The notes beneath the pieces are model-generated. The model worked only from the letters and a program-made list of their open reading frames with translations, was not told the DNA's origin and made no database searches. Below are positions 27,022-38,908 of a stretch of DNA of 64,000 nt, piece after piece. Source of the stretch: Sphingopyxis sp. YR583 (lineage in GTDB: Bacteria > Pseudomonadota > Alphaproteobacteria > Sphingomonadales > Sphingomonadaceae); contig NZ_FNWK01000001.1 in NCBI RefSeq assembly GCF_900108295.1, forward strand, positions 124,001-188,000, in the 5' to 3' direction. How positions within the stretch are numbered: position 1 is the stretch's first letter; each line of letters opens with the position of its first letter. The position numbers and the translations under genes were made by a program.

Positions 27022-27051
27022 AAAAAAGGCCGCCGGATCGCTCCGGCGGCC
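27022..27051 (-). terminator. Rho-independent terminator of ndk (possibly bidirectional)
   Basis: GGCCGCCGGA (27028-27037) and TCCGGCGGCC (27042-27051) form a perfect 10-bp stem with a 4-base loop. On the minus strand it is followed by six T's (27027-27022), a classic intrinsic terminator for ndk. On the plus strand TCTTCCTT follows, so it may also stop lipoprotein-gene transcripts. Confidence 0.85.
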
Positions 27052-27078
27052 TCTTCCTTGCCTTGCGGCGTGTGTCGT

Positions 27079-27501
27079 TTAGCCGACGATTTCTTCGGGC
27101 TTGAAGAAGTAAGCGATTTCGATCGCCGCATTCTCGTCGCTGTCCGAACCGTGGACCGTGTTCGCCTCGATGCTTTCGGCCAGTTCCTTGCGGATCGTGC
27201 CGGGCTCGGCGTTCGCGGGGTTGGTGGCGCCCATGATGTCGCGGTTCGCCTGCATCGCGTTTTCGCCTTCGAGGACCTGGACGACGACGGGGCCGCTGAT
27301 CATGAAATCGACAAGTTCGCCGAAGAAGGGGCGTTCCTTGTGGACCGCGTAGAAGCCTTCGGCCTGTTCGCGCGTCATGTGGATGCGCTTCGACGCGACG
27401 ACGCGCAGGCCGGCGTCTTCGAGCATCTTGGTGACGGCGCCGGTGATGTTGCGACGCGTGGCGTCGGGCTTGATGATCGAGAAAGTGCGAGTGACCGCCA
27501 T
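27079..27501 (-). CDS. ndk: Nucleoside diphosphate kinase
   Basis: Equilibrates nucleoside di- and triphosphates by a phospho-His intermediate. The 140-residue product has [14 protein letters not shown], the phospho-His117 in NTVHGSDS and the usual [19 protein letters not shown] lies about 8 bases before the ATG at 27501, which fixes the start although the frame stays open upstream. It is the last gene of the pepA-holC-ndk direction. Confidence 0.97.
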   Translation of the reverse strand: MAVTRTFSIIKPDATRRNITGAVTKMLEDAGLRVVASKRIHMTREQAEGFYAVHKERPFFGELVDFMISGPVVVQVLEGENAMQANRDIMGATNPANAEPGTIRKELAESIEANTVHGSDSDENAAIEIAYFFKPEEIVG

Positions 27502-27586
27502 GGGGAAGCTCCTGATTGGTGTGTTATATGATGCGCGCGCCTCTAGCCGCGCTTTTGCTGCACTGCAAGGACAGAGCGCCGCGGCG

Positions 27587-28036
27587 TCAGGGCCCTTCGG
27601 ACCAGCGGCCGTTTTCGTCCTGTTTCCAGAAGCGGTTGTCGACATCTTCGCGCGCGGCGAGCGTGCGCCAGAGCGCACGGGCGTCGTCGATGCGGCTGTT
27701 GTCGAAGAGGAGGAAGGTGCGCTCGAATCCGAACGCCTCCTCGTGCCATTCGCCGTCGGCAAGCGCGAGGTGGCTGGCGCGGTTCGGCGGGGACGGGTCG
27801 AGCGTACCCGCGATCAGGATCGGCTCGATCTCCTCGTCGGGCGACCCCGCGTGGCCGTGCGGCAGGAAGCTGGCGGGTTGCAGCGTCCACAGCGCCTCGT
27901 CGATCGCCTGCCGCTGCATTGCGGGCGCGGCGACCACGAGCAGCCGGTCGCCGTTCGCGAGGATTCGCGTAGCGAGCGCGGGGAGCACCCGTTCGACCGG
28001 GTCGCGGGTCAGCCGGTAAAAGTCGACGCGCGCCAT
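27587..28036 (-). CDS. holC: DNA polymerase III chi subunit
   Basis: HolC links the clamp-loader complex to single-stranded-DNA-binding protein. The 149-residue product starts [19 protein letters not shown] and has the family segments [26 protein letters not shown] and [22 protein letters not shown] directly upstream supports ATG 28036. It begins 20 bases after the pepA stop, the common pepA-holC arrangement. Confidence 0.92.
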   Translation of the reverse strand: MARVDFYRLTRDPVERVLPALATRILANGDRLLVVAAPAMQRQAIDEALWTLQPASFLPHGHAGSPDEEIEPILIAGTLDPSPPNRASHLALADGEWHEEAFGFERTFLLFDNSRIDDARALWRTLAAREDVDNRFWKQDENGRWSEGP

Positions 28037-28056
28037 GCTCCCCTGCCCTGTACTGC

Positions 28057-29502
28057 TCAGCCCTCGTGGTTGGCGGCGATATAGCGGTCGAGCAGGCGCA
28101 CGCCGTAGCCGGTCGCGCCCTTCGCCCACACCGGGCCGTCCTTGTCGGCCCACGCCATGCCCGCGATGTCGAGATGCGCCCAGGCGACGCCCTCGTCGAC
28201 GAAGCGCTTCAGGAATTGCGCGGCGGTGATCGAGCCGCCTTCGCGCGGGCCGATATTCTTCATGTCGGCGATCGGGCTGTCGATCAGCTTGTCGTAAGCG
28301 GGCGACAGCGGGAAGCGCCACAGCTTGTTGTTGCTGGCCTCGCCCGCGGCGATCAGGTCGGTCGCGAGCGTGTCGTCATTGGCGAAGATGCCGGCATATT
28401 CGTGGCCGAGCGAGATCACCATCGCGCCGGTGAGGGTCGCGAGGTCGACGATCACCTTGGGATCATAGGCGCTCTGCGCCCAGCTGATCGCGTCGCAGAG
28501 GACAAGGCGGCCCTCGGCGTCGGTGTTGAGCACCTCGACCGTCTGGCCCGACATGGTGGAAACGACGTCGCCGGGGCGCATCGCATTGCCGTCCGGCATA
28601 TTTTCGACGAGGCCGACGACGCCGACGACATTCGCCTTCGCCTTGCGGCCGGCGATCGCCTTGATCGCGCCCGCGACAGCGCCCGCGCCGCCCATGTCCC
28701 ACTTCATCATGTCCATGCCGGCGGCGGGCTTGATGCTGATGCCGCCGGTGTCGAAGGTGACGCCCTTGCCGATGAAGACGACGGGCGCGTCGCCTGGATT
28801 ACCGCCGTTCCAGCGCATAGCGAGCAGGCGCGGCGGGCGAGTCGAGCCCTGCGCAACGCCGAGCAGCGCACCCATGCCGAGCGCCTTCATCTGGCGTTCG
28901 TCGAGCACTTCGATTTCGACGCCAAGGTCGGCGAGGTGCTGGCAGCGTTCGACGAAGGTTTCGGGATACAGGATGTTCGGCGGCTCGGCGACGAGCGTCT
29001 GGGTCAGCGCGACGCCGTCGGCAATCGCTTCATTTTCGGCCCAACGGCCCGAAAGGTCGGTGTGCGGCGAGGCGATCGTCACCGTCTTGAGGCTGGGCCT
29101 CGCGGTGTCGGCAAGGCGGGTGCGATAGGTGTCGAGGCGCCAGTTGCGCAGGCGCGCGCCCATCGCGAAGGCCAGGACGTCGTCGGCATCGCTCGTGCCC
29201 GCGCTCGCGAAATCGACATGGACGTGAGCGACGCCGCTCGTCTGCAACTTGGCCGTCAGCGCCGCACCGCCGCGCTCGAGATCCGCCTCGCCGCCCTCGC
29301 CGATGCCCACGAGCAGCAGACGCTTCGCCTGCGCGCCGTCGATCGCCGCGGTTTCGGCGATCGTGCCCGCCGCGCCGTCGAAGCGCGCCTGCGCCGCAGC
29401 GGCGCCGAGCAGCGCACCGAGCGCGCCGGCTTCGCCCTTGCGGACCGGAAACGCGACAACGTCGGCAGACGCATCGATTTGCGCGACAAACTGAATGTCC
29501 AT
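28057..29502 (-). CDS. pepA: Leucyl aminopeptidase (M17, cytosol aminopeptidase)
   Basis: A two-metal aminopeptidase that releases N-terminal residues from peptides. The 481-residue product has GKGVTFDTGGISIKPAAGMD, MKWDMGGAGAV and the metal-binding signature NTDAEGRLVL, plus the M17 N-terminal macro-like domain. Full length and cytoplasmic (no signal). It is divergent from lptD over about 130 bases; in gammaproteobacteria PepA also binds DNA, which cannot be judged here. Confidence 0.95.
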   Translation of the reverse strand: MDIQFVAQIDASADVVAFPVRKGEAGALGALLGAAAAQARFDGAAGTIAETAAIDGAQAKRLLLVGIGEGGEADLERGGAALTAKLQTSGVAHVHVDFASAGTSDADDVLAFAMGARLRNWRLDTYRTRLADTARPSLKTVTIASPHTDLSGRWAENEAIADGVALTQTLVAEPPNILYPETFVERCQHLADLGVEIEVLDERQMKALGMGALLGVAQGSTRPPRLLAMRWNGGNPGDAPVVFIGKGVTFDTGGISIKPAAGMDMMKWDMGGAGAVAGAIKAIAGRKAKANVVGVVGLVENMPDGNAMRPGDVVSTMSGQTVEVLNTDAEGRLVLCDAISWAQSAYDPKVIVDLATLTGAMVISLGHEYAGIFANDDTLATDLIAAGEASNNKLWRFPLSPAYDKLIDSPIADMKNIGPREGGSITAAQFLKRFVDEGVAWAHLDIAGMAWADKDGPVWAKGATGYGVRLLDRYIAANHEG

Positions 29503-29634
29503 GCCTTAACTTTCTTATGCGATGATTGATTGGAACGTGCCGGACCGATAGGGGTTTCGCCTGCGAGTTGCAAAAACAAAGCAGCCGGTCCAGTCCGGGT
29601 GGACGCAAGATAAGGTGTGGGACAAAGATATCAA

Positions 29635-31938
29635 ATGAGCTGGGCTTTGTTCCAACACACGGCGCGCGCACGGCCCTTCTGGCTGGCGACCGCAAGCAGT
29701 GCGGCGCTGATCGCGTGCCCGGTGCTGGCCCAGACCAGCGAGGAAATGACCCGACCGGCCGATGTCGCAGCGCAGCCCGACCTGCAAACGCCCGATATCG
29801 CCCCCGCCGCGTCCGACGCGCCCGATGTAAAGGGCGAGGAACAGATCGGATTTGCCGCCGACAACCTCAATTACGACAGCGACAGCGAAGTCGTCGTTGC
29901 CGAGGGCAATGTCCAGATGAACCGCGAAGCGATCGAAATGCGCGCGGACAAGGTCACCTGGAACCGGCAGACCGGCAAGGTTTTTGCCGAGGGCAATGTC
30001 ACGATCAAGAATCCCGAAGGCGACACCGCCTATGGCGACAAGATCGAACTGACCGATACGCTGCGCGACGGCGTCGTCGAAAACCTGCTCGTCGTGCTCG
30101 ACAATGGATCGCGCCTTGCCGCGATCAGGGGCACGCGGTTCGACAATGGCAATATCGAGCTGGAGAACGCCGCCTACACGCCTTGTCCGGTCGAGGATGA
30201 ATCGGGTTGCCCGAAGAATCCGAGCTGGCAGATTCGCGCGGTCAAGGTGATGTACGACCGGACGAAGAACAAGATCCGCTACAAGGGTGCGCGGGTCGAG
30301 ATTTTCGGCCTGCCACTGATCCCCCTGCCCGGCCTCAGTCACCCGGCGAACAGCGAAGCGGGAAGCGGCATCCTCGTCCCCGAAATCCGGCTCGACCGCA
30401 GCAACGGGTTCGAAATTGCGGTCCCCTATTATCTGCGCCTCGCGCCCGACCGCGACATCACGATCACCCCGCATCTTTACACAAGCGCGGCGCCGATGAT
30501 CGAAGGCGAGTTCCGCGCGCTGACCGATATCGGATCGTTCCGCATCAACGGTTATGCCACTTATGGCTCGCTGGTCCCGCTGACCGGCGAAGATCCGGAC
30601 ACCCAGAAGCGTTTTCGCGGCTATCTGGAAAGCGCCGGCAAGTTCCAGTTCGACCCGCGATGGAGCCTCACCTATTCGGGCCGCATCGCGACCGACCGCA
30701 CCTTCATGCGCCGGTACGACATCAGTCGCGACGACCGGCTACGCTCGACCTTCGAACTCGAGCGGATCGGCGGCAATAGCTACATGTCGATCGCGGGCTG
30801 GGCGACGCAGACGCTGCGCGTCAACGATGTGCAAGGACAGCAGGCGATCGCGCTGCCCGTTATCGATTATCGCCAGCGCTTCGCCGACCCGGTGCTGGGC
30901 GGCCAGTTCGAACTCCAGCTCAACACGCTGGCGATCGGGCGCACCGCCGGCCAGGACACGCAGCGCGCCTTTGCCGGCGCACGCTGGGATTTGCGCGGCC
31001 TGACGGGGCTGGGTCAGGAAGTCACGCTGACCGCATTGGTGCGCGGCGACGTTTATCACAGCGACGAGAATCTGCTCACCGCCATTCCCGGCTATCGCGG
31101 CAAATCGGGCTGGCAGGCGCGCGGGATCGCCGCGGTCGCCGCCGATATGCGCTGGCCCTTCATCGGCGAATTTGCAGGCGGCACGCAGACGCTGACCCCC
31201 CGTATTCAGGTCGTCGCGACGCCGCCGATCAAGAATCTGGATATCCCGAACGAGGATTCGCGGGCCTTCGACCTTGAAGACAGCAATTTGTTCGCGATCA
31301 ACCGGTTCAACGGCCACGACCGGTTCGAGGACGGCGCGCGCGTCACTTACGGTGTCGAATGGAATTACAGCCGGCCCGGCTTCAACATCAACAGCGTCGT
31401 CGGCCAAAGCTATCGCCTGTCGGACAAGCCCAGCCTGTTTCCCGACGGCACGGGGCTGACCGACCGGACGTCGGACATCGTCGGCCGCACGACGATTGCC
31501 TATCGCGATTTCCTGCGCCTGACCCACCGTTTCCGGCTCGACAAGGACAATCTGGCGGTTCGCCGCAACGAATTCGACGCAACGATCGGCGGCCGCTCGA
31601 CCTATGCCGTGCTCGGCTATTCGCGGCTCAACCGCGACATCTTGTTGCTCGGCGAGGATTTGCAGGATCGCGAGGAAGCGCGTGTCGGCGGGCGCGTCGC
31701 GGTCGCGAAAAACTGGTCGATCTTCGGCTCGGCAATCGTCGACCTGACCCAGCAAAGCGACGATCCGCTGAGCGGTGCCGACGGATTCGAGCCGATTCGC
31801 CACCGGCTGGGCGTCGCCTATGACGATGAGTGCCTGTCGATCGCACTGACCTGGCGGCGCGATTATGCCGACACGGGCGACGCGCGGCGCGGCAACAGCT
31901 TCTCGTTCCGTATCGCGTTCCGCAATCTGGGCTTCTGA
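29635..31938 (+). CDS. lptD: LPS-assembly outer-membrane protein LptD
   Basis: LptD is the outer-membrane barrel that inserts LPS into the outer leaflet. The 767-residue product has a signal peptide (FWLATASSAALIACPVLAQ), an OstA/LptA-like N-terminal domain (FAADNLNYDSDSEVVVAEGN, MRADKVTWNRQTGKVFAEGN, LTDTLRDGV) and a large barrel domain ending in FRNLGF with a terminal Phe. ATG 29635 is preferred over an in-frame GTG at 29617. It heads the lptD-surA-pdxA-rsmA run known from many proteobacteria. Confidence 0.94.
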   Translation: MSWALFQHTARARPFWLATASSAALIACPVLAQTSEEMTRPADVAAQPDLQTPDIAPAASDAPDVKGEEQIGFAADNLNYDSDSEVVVAEGNVQMNREAIEMRADKVTWNRQTGKVFAEGNVTIKNPEGDTAYGDKIELTDTLRDGVVENLLVVLDNGSRLAAIRGTRFDNGNIELENAAYTPCPVEDESGCPKNPSWQIRAVKVMYDRTKNKIRYKGARVEIFGLPLIPLPGLSHPANSEAGSGILVPEIRLDRSNGFEIAVPYYLRLAPDRDITITPHLYTSAAPMIEGEFRALTDIGSFRINGYATYGSLVPLTGEDPDTQKRFRGYLESAGKFQFDPRWSLTYSGRIATDRTFMRRYDISRDDRLRSTFELERIGGNSYMSIAGWATQTLRVNDVQGQQAIALPVIDYRQRFADPVLGGQFELQLNTLAIGRTAGQDTQRAFAGARWDLRGLTGLGQEVTLTALVRGDVYHSDENLLTAIPGYRGKSGWQARGIAAVAADMRWPFIGEFAGGTQTLTPRIQVVATPPIKNLDIPNEDSRAFDLEDSNLFAINRFNGHDRFEDGARVTYGVEWNYSRPGFNINSVVGQSYRLSDKPSLFPDGTGLTDRTSDIVGRTTIAYRDFLRLTHRFRLDKDNLAVRRNEFDATIGGRSTYAVLGYSRLNRDILLLGEDLQDREEARVGGRVAVAKNWSIFGSAIVDLTQQSDDPLSGADGFEPIRHRLGVAYDDECLSIALTWRRDYADTGDARRGNSFSFRIAFRNLGF

Positions 31939-31971
31939 CGGCTGTCGAGCGTTGGTTGCCCTCTCCATCAT

Positions 31972-32044
31972 CGTCATCCCCGACTGAACCGAGATCCATC
32001 GCGGCGTTGAAATCATGGACCCCGGATCAAGTCCGGGGTGACGA
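31972..32044. repeat. REP-like inverted repeat between lptD and surA
   Basis: CGTCATCCCCGAC (31972-31984) faces GTCCGGGGTGACG (32031-32043), matching as imperfect inverted arms. The right unit also holds CCCCGGA-TCAAG-TCCGGGG, a 7-bp stem. The sequence type is the same as the repeat at 7701-7790. It occupies part of the 267-base gap 31939-32205, where no coding signal is seen. Confidence 0.75.
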
Positions 32045-32205
32045 ATGTCTGGAAGCCACCCCGGAACCGCAGCCCGTTCGCTCAGCCTAGGTTCAGCGTT
32101 GCGGGCGTATTCGCGGGCATCAAATGGCTCCCATGGCGGATTGCGCTGGACCATCGGGCGTTTCCGCTGATACGGAGCGTCCGGACTTTCTCGAATAGGG
32201 TAAAG

Positions 32206-33546
32206 ATGACCAAATTTTCGACCATGACCGGCCTGATCGCACTGGCCGCCGTCGGTGTAACGCCCGTGCTGGCGCAGACCGTTGCCGACAGCGAAGTTCC
32301 GACGACCAGCCTCAACATTCCCGGCAATGTGCAGCTTTACGGCGACGCCAAGCCCAACGTCTATCGCCCTTCCGCTTCGGTGAACGGAGAGATCATCACG
32401 GCAACCGACATCGAGCAACGGATGGCGCTGATCCGCATTGCGAACAACAATGTCGAATTGCCGGCAGAGGAAATCCAGCGGCTGCGCACCCAGGTGTTCA
32501 GCAACCTGATCGACGAGAAATTGCAGATCCAGGAAGCGAAAGCGGCCGATATCACGATCGACGAGAATGTCGTCAACGACCAGTTCGCGCGGCTTGCGAT
32601 GCGTTTCAAACAAACACCCGACCAGTTTTCGACCTATCTCACGTCCAAGGGATCGTCGGCGGCGGCGGTTAAGCAACAGATCCGGGGCGAATTCGCCTGG
32701 GACCGCCTGCTTTCGCGCAACATCCAGTCGACGACCAACGTTTCGCCCGAAGAGGTCAAGATCGTCGCCGACCAATTGATCAATTCCAAGGGTCAGGATG
32801 AATTCCACCTTGGCGAAATCTATCTGTCGGCAACCCCCGAGACCGCCGCAGCGGTGTCCGAAAATGCCCAGAAGATCATTCAGGCGCTGCAGGCGGGTGG
32901 CAGCTTTGCCGCCTATGCACGCCAGTTTTCGGAAGCTTCGACCGCGGTCGTCGGCGGCGACCTCGGCTGGGTGAAAGCCGGGCAGCTGCCGGGTTCGATG
33001 GGCGAAGCCGCGACGCAGATGCAGCCGGGCCAGCTTGTCGGTCCGGTCGAGGTGCCCGGCGGTGTGTCGATCATGCTGATGATCGACCGACGTCAGGTGC
33101 TGACCGCCGATCCGCGCGACGCGATCCTCAGCCTCAAGCAGATTTCGCTCGACTTCCCCGCAGGCACGACCCCGGCGAAAGCGACCGAGATGGCGAGCGC
33201 CTTCGCCGAAAAGACGCGGGGCATCGCCGGTTGCGGCGCGGCCGACGCCGTCGCGCAGAGCCTGGGCGCGAACGTCGTATCGCGCGACAATATCGAGATG
33301 CGCGCGCTTCCGGCACCGCTGCAAGCCACATTGGCAAGCCTGCAGATCGGCCAGACGACGCAGCCCTTTGGCGCCGCGAACGAAGGCGTCAGCGTCCTCG
33401 TGCTGTGCGGCCGCGACATGCCGCAGACCGCGACCGCGCCGAACCTCGAGCAGATCGAGCAGAAATTGCTCGACGACAAGGTCAACAAGCGGGCCCAGCG
33501 CTATCTGCGCGACCTGCGTCGGGATGCCGTGATCGAATATAGCTGA
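32206..33546 (+). CDS. surA: Periplasmic chaperone / peptidyl-prolyl isomerase SurA
   Basis: SurA escorts outer-membrane proteins such as LptD through the periplasm. The 446-residue product has a signal peptide (MTKFSTMTGLIALAAVGVTP...LAQ), a SurA N-terminal domain (ITATDIEQRMALIRIANNN, LIDEKLQIQEAK) and a parvulin domain (ARQFSEASTAVVGGDLGWVK, MQPGQLVGPVEVPGGV). ATG 32206 follows AGGG at suitable spacing and begins the signal peptide, so the longer upstream frame is not used. The stop shares a base with the pdxA start. Confidence 0.92.
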   Translation: MTKFSTMTGLIALAAVGVTPVLAQTVADSEVPTTSLNIPGNVQLYGDAKPNVYRPSASVNGEIITATDIEQRMALIRIANNNVELPAEEIQRLRTQVFSNLIDEKLQIQEAKAADITIDENVVNDQFARLAMRFKQTPDQFSTYLTSKGSSAAAVKQQIRGEFAWDRLLSRNIQSTTNVSPEEVKIVADQLINSKGQDEFHLGEIYLSATPETAAAVSENAQKIIQALQAGGSFAAYARQFSEASTAVVGGDLGWVKAGQLPGSMGEAATQMQPGQLVGPVEVPGGVSIMLMIDRRQVLTADPRDAILSLKQISLDFPAGTTPAKATEMASAFAEKTRGIAGCGAADAVAQSLGANVVSRDNIEMRALPAPLQATLASLQIGQTTQPFGAANEGVSVLVLCGRDMPQTATAPNLEQIEQKLLDDKVNKRAQRYLRDLRRDAVIEYS

Positions 33547-34565
33547 TGACGGTTCCGAATTATCGACAGCCGATCGCGGTCACCATGGGTGACCCGGCCG
33601 GCGTCGGCCCCGAAGTTTCCGCCCGCGCCTGGGCGGCACGTCGCGAACATGACCTGCCGCCCTTTGTCGCGATCGGCGATATCGCTGCCATCGAGGCCGT
33701 CTGGGACGGGCCGGTCGCACGCGTTGGCGACATGGACGAGGTCGTGCGCGCCTTTAACGACGCGTTGCCCGTCTGGCATCTGGAGAACAGCGGCCCGTTG
33801 ACCCCCGGCACGCCGACGCCCGCGGGGGCGACCTGCGCGCTCCATGCGCTCGAAACGGGCATCGGGCTGACGCGCAATCAGGCCAGCTCGGCGCTCGTTA
33901 CCGGGTCGGTATCGAAATATGCGCTCCACGGCATCGGCTACACGCATCCAGGACAGACCGAATTCATCGCCGAGCGTTGCGGGGTGGCCGCCACCAATGC
34001 GGTGATGATGCTGGCGGGCCCGAGCCTGCGCGTCGTGCCGCTGACCGTGCACATCCCCCTCGCCGACGTGCCCGAGCGGCTGACGAGCGAATTGATCGTC
34101 GCCAAGGCGCGAATCGTCGCGCGCGGACTGCGCCGCGACTTCGGGATAGAGACACCGCGTCTCGCGCTTGCGGGGCTCAACCCGCACGCCGGCGAGAGTG
34201 GGCAGCTCGGCAGCGAGGAGGAGCGCATCATGGCCCCCGCGGTGGCGCAGCTGGCCGAGGAAGGGATCGTCGTCGACGGGCCGGTCGCGGCAGACGCCCT
34301 CTTCGCCCCGGTGATCCGCGACCAATATGATGCCCTGCTTTGCGGCTATCACGATCAGGCGCTGGCGCCGTTCAAGGCGCTGCATTTCCACGACGGCGTC
34401 AATCTGACGCTCGGGCTGCCGATCATCCGGACCTCGCCCGACCATGGCACCGCATTCAATATCGCGGGTACGGGACAGGCCGATCCGGGGCCGACGATCG
34501 CCGCGATCGCAATGGCCGCGCGGATGGCCGCAGCACGCGAACGCAATTTCGCACCGGCAAAGTGA
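33546..34565 (+). CDS. pdxA: 4-hydroxythreonine-4-phosphate dehydrogenase PdxA
   Basis: Oxidises 4-phosphohydroxy-threonine in pyridoxal phosphate synthesis. The 339-residue product has [12 protein letters not shown] at the N-terminus, [15 protein letters not shown] with the metal-binding His, [29 protein letters not shown] in pieces around 265-300, and [19 protein letters not shown]. It overlaps surA by one base and rsmA by four (GTGA). Confidence 0.95.
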   Translation: MTVPNYRQPIAVTMGDPAGVGPEVSARAWAARREHDLPPFVAIGDIAAIEAVWDGPVARVGDMDEVVRAFNDALPVWHLENSGPLTPGTPTPAGATCALHALETGIGLTRNQASSALVTGSVSKYALHGIGYTHPGQTEFIAERCGVAATNAVMMLAGPSLRVVPLTVHIPLADVPERLTSELIVAKARIVARGLRRDFGIETPRLALAGLNPHAGESGQLGSEEERIMAPAVAQLAEEGIVVDGPVAADALFAPVIRDQYDALLCGYHDQALAPFKALHFHDGVNLTLGLPIIRTSPDHGTAFNIAGTGQADPGPTIAAIAMAARMAAARERNFAPAK

Positions 34566-35401
34566 CGGTCCAGCCGCAGACGCCGCTGCCGCCGCTGCGC
34601 GAGACCGTGCGCGCGCACGGACTGCAGGCGAGCAAGGCGCTGGGACAGAATTTCCTGTTCGACGAGCAATTGCTCGACCGGATTGCGGCGATTCCCGGCG
34701 ATCTGAACGGCGCGACGGTGTTCGAGGTCGGGCCGGGGCCCGGTGGACTGACGCGAGCGCTGCTGCGTGCCGGCGCAAAGGTCATCGCGGTCGAGCGCGA
34801 CGACCGCTGCCTGCCGTTGCTCGCCGAGCTTGGCGATGCCTTTCCGGGGCAACTGACGGTGATCGCCGACGACGCGATGGCGGTCGATGTCGACGCGCTG
34901 ACCGGCGGCGAACCATATCATATCGTCGCCAACCTGCCCTATAATGTCGGCACCGCGCTGTTCACGCGCTGGCTGGAACCTGCCGAGTGGCCGCCGCGCT
35001 GGCTGTCGCTGACGTTGATGTTCCAGCTCGAGGTTGCCGAGCGCATCGTCGCGCCGGTCGGGACCGACGCCTACGGCAGGCTCGCGGTGCTCGCACAGTG
35101 GCGCTCGTCCGCGAAGATCGCGATGAAAGTCCATCGTTCGGCGTTTACGCCGCCGCCCAAGGTCATGTCCGCGATCGTCCATGTGACGCCGGCCGACCAG
35201 CCCGAAGGCATCGCCCCGAAGCTGCTGTCGAAGCTCACCGAAAAGGGGTTCGGCCAGCGGCGCAAGATGCTGCGGCAGAGCCTGAAGGGGCTCGAGGGTG
35301 CGGTCGCCGCCGCCGAGACGCTGGGAATCGAACCGACGCGGCGCGCCGAGACGGTCAGCGTCGGCGAGTGGGTCGCACTCGCCCGCGCGCTGGGGGCTTG
35401 A
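34562..35401 (+). CDS. rsmA: 16S rRNA dimethyladenosine transferase RsmA (KsgA)
   Basis: Dimethylates A1518 and A1519 of 16S rRNA late in 30S assembly. The 279-residue product starts at GTG 34562, overlapping the pdxA stop, and shows [19 protein letters not shown], the SAM-binding [16 protein letters not shown], the catalytic [15 protein letters not shown] and [13 protein letters not shown]. The start is set by overlap and the family N-terminus; the frame is open further upstream. It is the last gene of the lptD run. Confidence 0.95.
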   Translation: MTVQPQTPLPPLRETVRAHGLQASKALGQNFLFDEQLLDRIAAIPGDLNGATVFEVGPGPGGLTRALLRAGAKVIAVERDDRCLPLLAELGDAFPGQLTVIADDAMAVDVDALTGGEPYHIVANLPYNVGTALFTRWLEPAEWPPRWLSLTLMFQLEVAERIVAPVGTDAYGRLAVLAQWRSSAKIAMKVHRSAFTPPPKVMSAIVHVTPADQPEGIAPKLLSKLTEKGFGQRRKMLRQSLKGLEGAVAAAETLGIEPTRRAETVSVGEWVALARALGA

Positions 35402-35407
35402 GCCCGG

Positions 35408-35938
35408 TCAGTTCTTGTTGCTGGTCGTCCCGACGGTCGCGACGACAGGCTTCGGCACCAGCACTTCGGCCGCGACCACCCGTTTCGACGCGCTCGACGC
35501 GATCGCCTTTTCCAGCGCTGCGACCTGCGGGCATTTTTCGCCGCACACACGCTGCGCCTCGGCGAGTTTTTCGCGCGCGAGTTCAAGCGCGCCCTTGTCG
35601 GCAAGCGCTTCGCCCTGCCCGGTCAGCGCGACGATATCATTGGGTTCGAGGACGAGCGCCTCCCGGTAGAGGCCGATCGCTTTGCCCGGCAGCCCCTGCG
35701 CGCGCGCGACCTGTGCGAGCGCGATGATCGCCGAGCGGTTACGCGGGTCGGCGGCGAGCGCCGATTCATAAAAGTCGATCGCGGAATCGAGTTCGCCGGC
35801 TTCCTGCGCCTTTTGCCCTTCGTGCTGGAGCGCGATCGAACGCGGGAAGATGTCGTTGTCGGCGCGCTGCGCATCGGATGCGGTGGGCAGGCTGGCGAGG
35901 ATCACACCTGCTGTCAGAGCCAGAAAGCCAACGCGCAT
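35408..35938 (-). CDS. Secreted TPR-repeat protein
   Basis: The 176-residue product has a signal peptide (MRVGFLALTAGVILASLPTA, ending SDAQ) and at least two TPR units (ALQHEGQKAQEAGELDSAID, FYESALAADPRNRSAIIALA; GKAIGLYREALVLEPNDIVA), then a C-terminal part with a Cys pair (RVCGEKC). GGGAG seven bases before ATG 35938 decides the start over one seven codons upstream. Partner unknown; a scaffold role in the periplasm is inferred. Confidence 0.8.
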   Translation of the reverse strand: MRVGFLALTAGVILASLPTASDAQRADNDIFPRSIALQHEGQKAQEAGELDSAIDFYESALAADPRNRSAIIALAQVARAQGLPGKAIGLYREALVLEPNDIVALTGQGEALADKGALELAREKLAEAQRVCGEKCPQVAALEKAIASSASKRVVAAEVLVPKPVVATVGTTSNKN

Positions 35939-35970
35939 CGCATTCTCCCATCGCTTCATTACAGGCGATG

Positions 35971-37161
35971 CTAACATGGTGCGGTCAGCCGTGCGAGAAA
36001 AAATCCGTCGCATTCGTCGCGCGCCGGGGTCAGCAGAAATCCGGCACCTGCGGGGCGGCCGATACCGTCCGGAAGGATGTCGACGTCGGCGGTCCAGCCG
36101 GGATGCCGGTTCAGAAAATCGTCCACCTGTGCCCGCCCCTCGCGCGTGATGATCGAACAGACAGCATAAAGGAGTTTGCCGCCCGGCGCCACAAGATCGG
36201 CACCGATGTCGATCAGCTTCGCCTGATCTGCAAGGTGGCGTTCGAGGCGCGCAGGGGTAAGCCGCCAGCGCAGCTCGGGGCTGCGGCGCCATGTCCCGCT
36301 CCCCGAACAGGGGGCGTCGACGAAGACGCGCGCCGCCCTGCCCTGCCAGTCGGCCAGCATCTCGGCTTCCTTGCCCGGATTAAGCAGCCGCGTTTCGATG
36401 CGCGTGGCACCGGCGCGTTCGGCGCGCGGCGGCAATTGCTGGAGCCGAGCGCGGTTGGTGTCGCAGGCGAGGATTTCGGCGTCGTTCGCGGTGAGCGACG
36501 CGATGGCGAGCGTCTTGCCGCCGCCGCCGGCGCAAAGATCGACGATGGGCTGCCCCGGCGCCGCGTCGAGCGCGGCGGAGGCATATTGGCTCGCGGCGTC
36601 CTGCACCTCGAAGCGGCCCTCGGCATAGGCGGGATGCTGCACCGCCGCCGTTTCGGATGGCAGCCGCCAGCCGTCCGGAGCGCCCTCGATCGCTTCGCCG
36701 TCTAGAAACAGCACGGCCAGATCGTCGCGGGTCGCCTTGATCCGGTTGGCCCGCAGGTCGAGCGACGCGCGCGCCAACATCGCCTCATATTCATTGCCGT
36801 CGATGAGCGGATCGAAGAGGTCGATCAGCGCCTCTGCGGCGAGCCCGGTTTCGGCGCGCGGCTCGTCGTCGGCGATCGGTGCGGGACCATAGGATGAGCC
36901 GTCGAAATGCTCGCCAAGTTCAGGCTGCGCATCGACAAGCGCGAGCATAGCGGCGCGGCCCGATGCGGGCGCCGAGCGCACGGCACGGATCGCGTCATAG
37001 ACATGGGCACGGATCGCGCGGCGGTCCTTCGACCCCGCATAGCGGCGCGCGCGCATCGCTTCGGCGAAGATCGCGTCGGCGGGCGGGCCGCCCTCGCGCG
37101 CGGCCGCCGCGATCGCGTCGAGGATCTCGATCGACGCCTGAATGCGCGCTGCGGGCGTCAC
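35971..37161 (-). CDS. rsmB: RsmB/NOL1/NOP2/Sun-family RNA cytosine-C5 methyltransferase
   Basis: A SAM-dependent rRNA m5C methyltransferase. The 396-residue product has an N-terminal NusB-like helical region, SAM-binding ASQYASAALDAAPGQPIVDL and CAGGGGKTLAIASL, the catalytic DAPCSGSGTWRRSPELRWR and a second Cys in LLYAVCS. It resembles RsmB, but the exact target base is not deducible. It begins 9 bases after guaB in the leftward operon. Confidence 0.86.
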   Translation of the reverse strand: MTPAARIQASIEILDAIAAAAREGGPPADAIFAEAMRARRYAGSKDRRAIRAHVYDAIRAVRSAPASGRAAMLALVDAQPELGEHFDGSSYGPAPIADDEPRAETGLAAEALIDLFDPLIDGNEYEAMLARASLDLRANRIKATRDDLAVLFLDGEAIEGAPDGWRLPSETAAVQHPAYAEGRFEVQDAASQYASAALDAAPGQPIVDLCAGGGGKTLAIASLTANDAEILACDTNRARLQQLPPRAERAGATRIETRLLNPGKEAEMLADWQGRAARVFVDAPCSGSGTWRRSPELRWRLTPARLERHLADQAKLIDIGADLVAPGGKLLYAVCSIITREGRAQVDDFLNRHPGWTADVDILPDGIGRPAGAGFLLTPARDECDGFFLARLTAPC

Positions 37162-37170
37162 CGGCCGGCC

Positions 37171-38908
<1,738 letters not shown>

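Noticed and set aside
30739..33324. 861-codon minus-strand open frame across lptD and surA
   Set aside because: Runs through two genuine genes and a repeat; no family signal.
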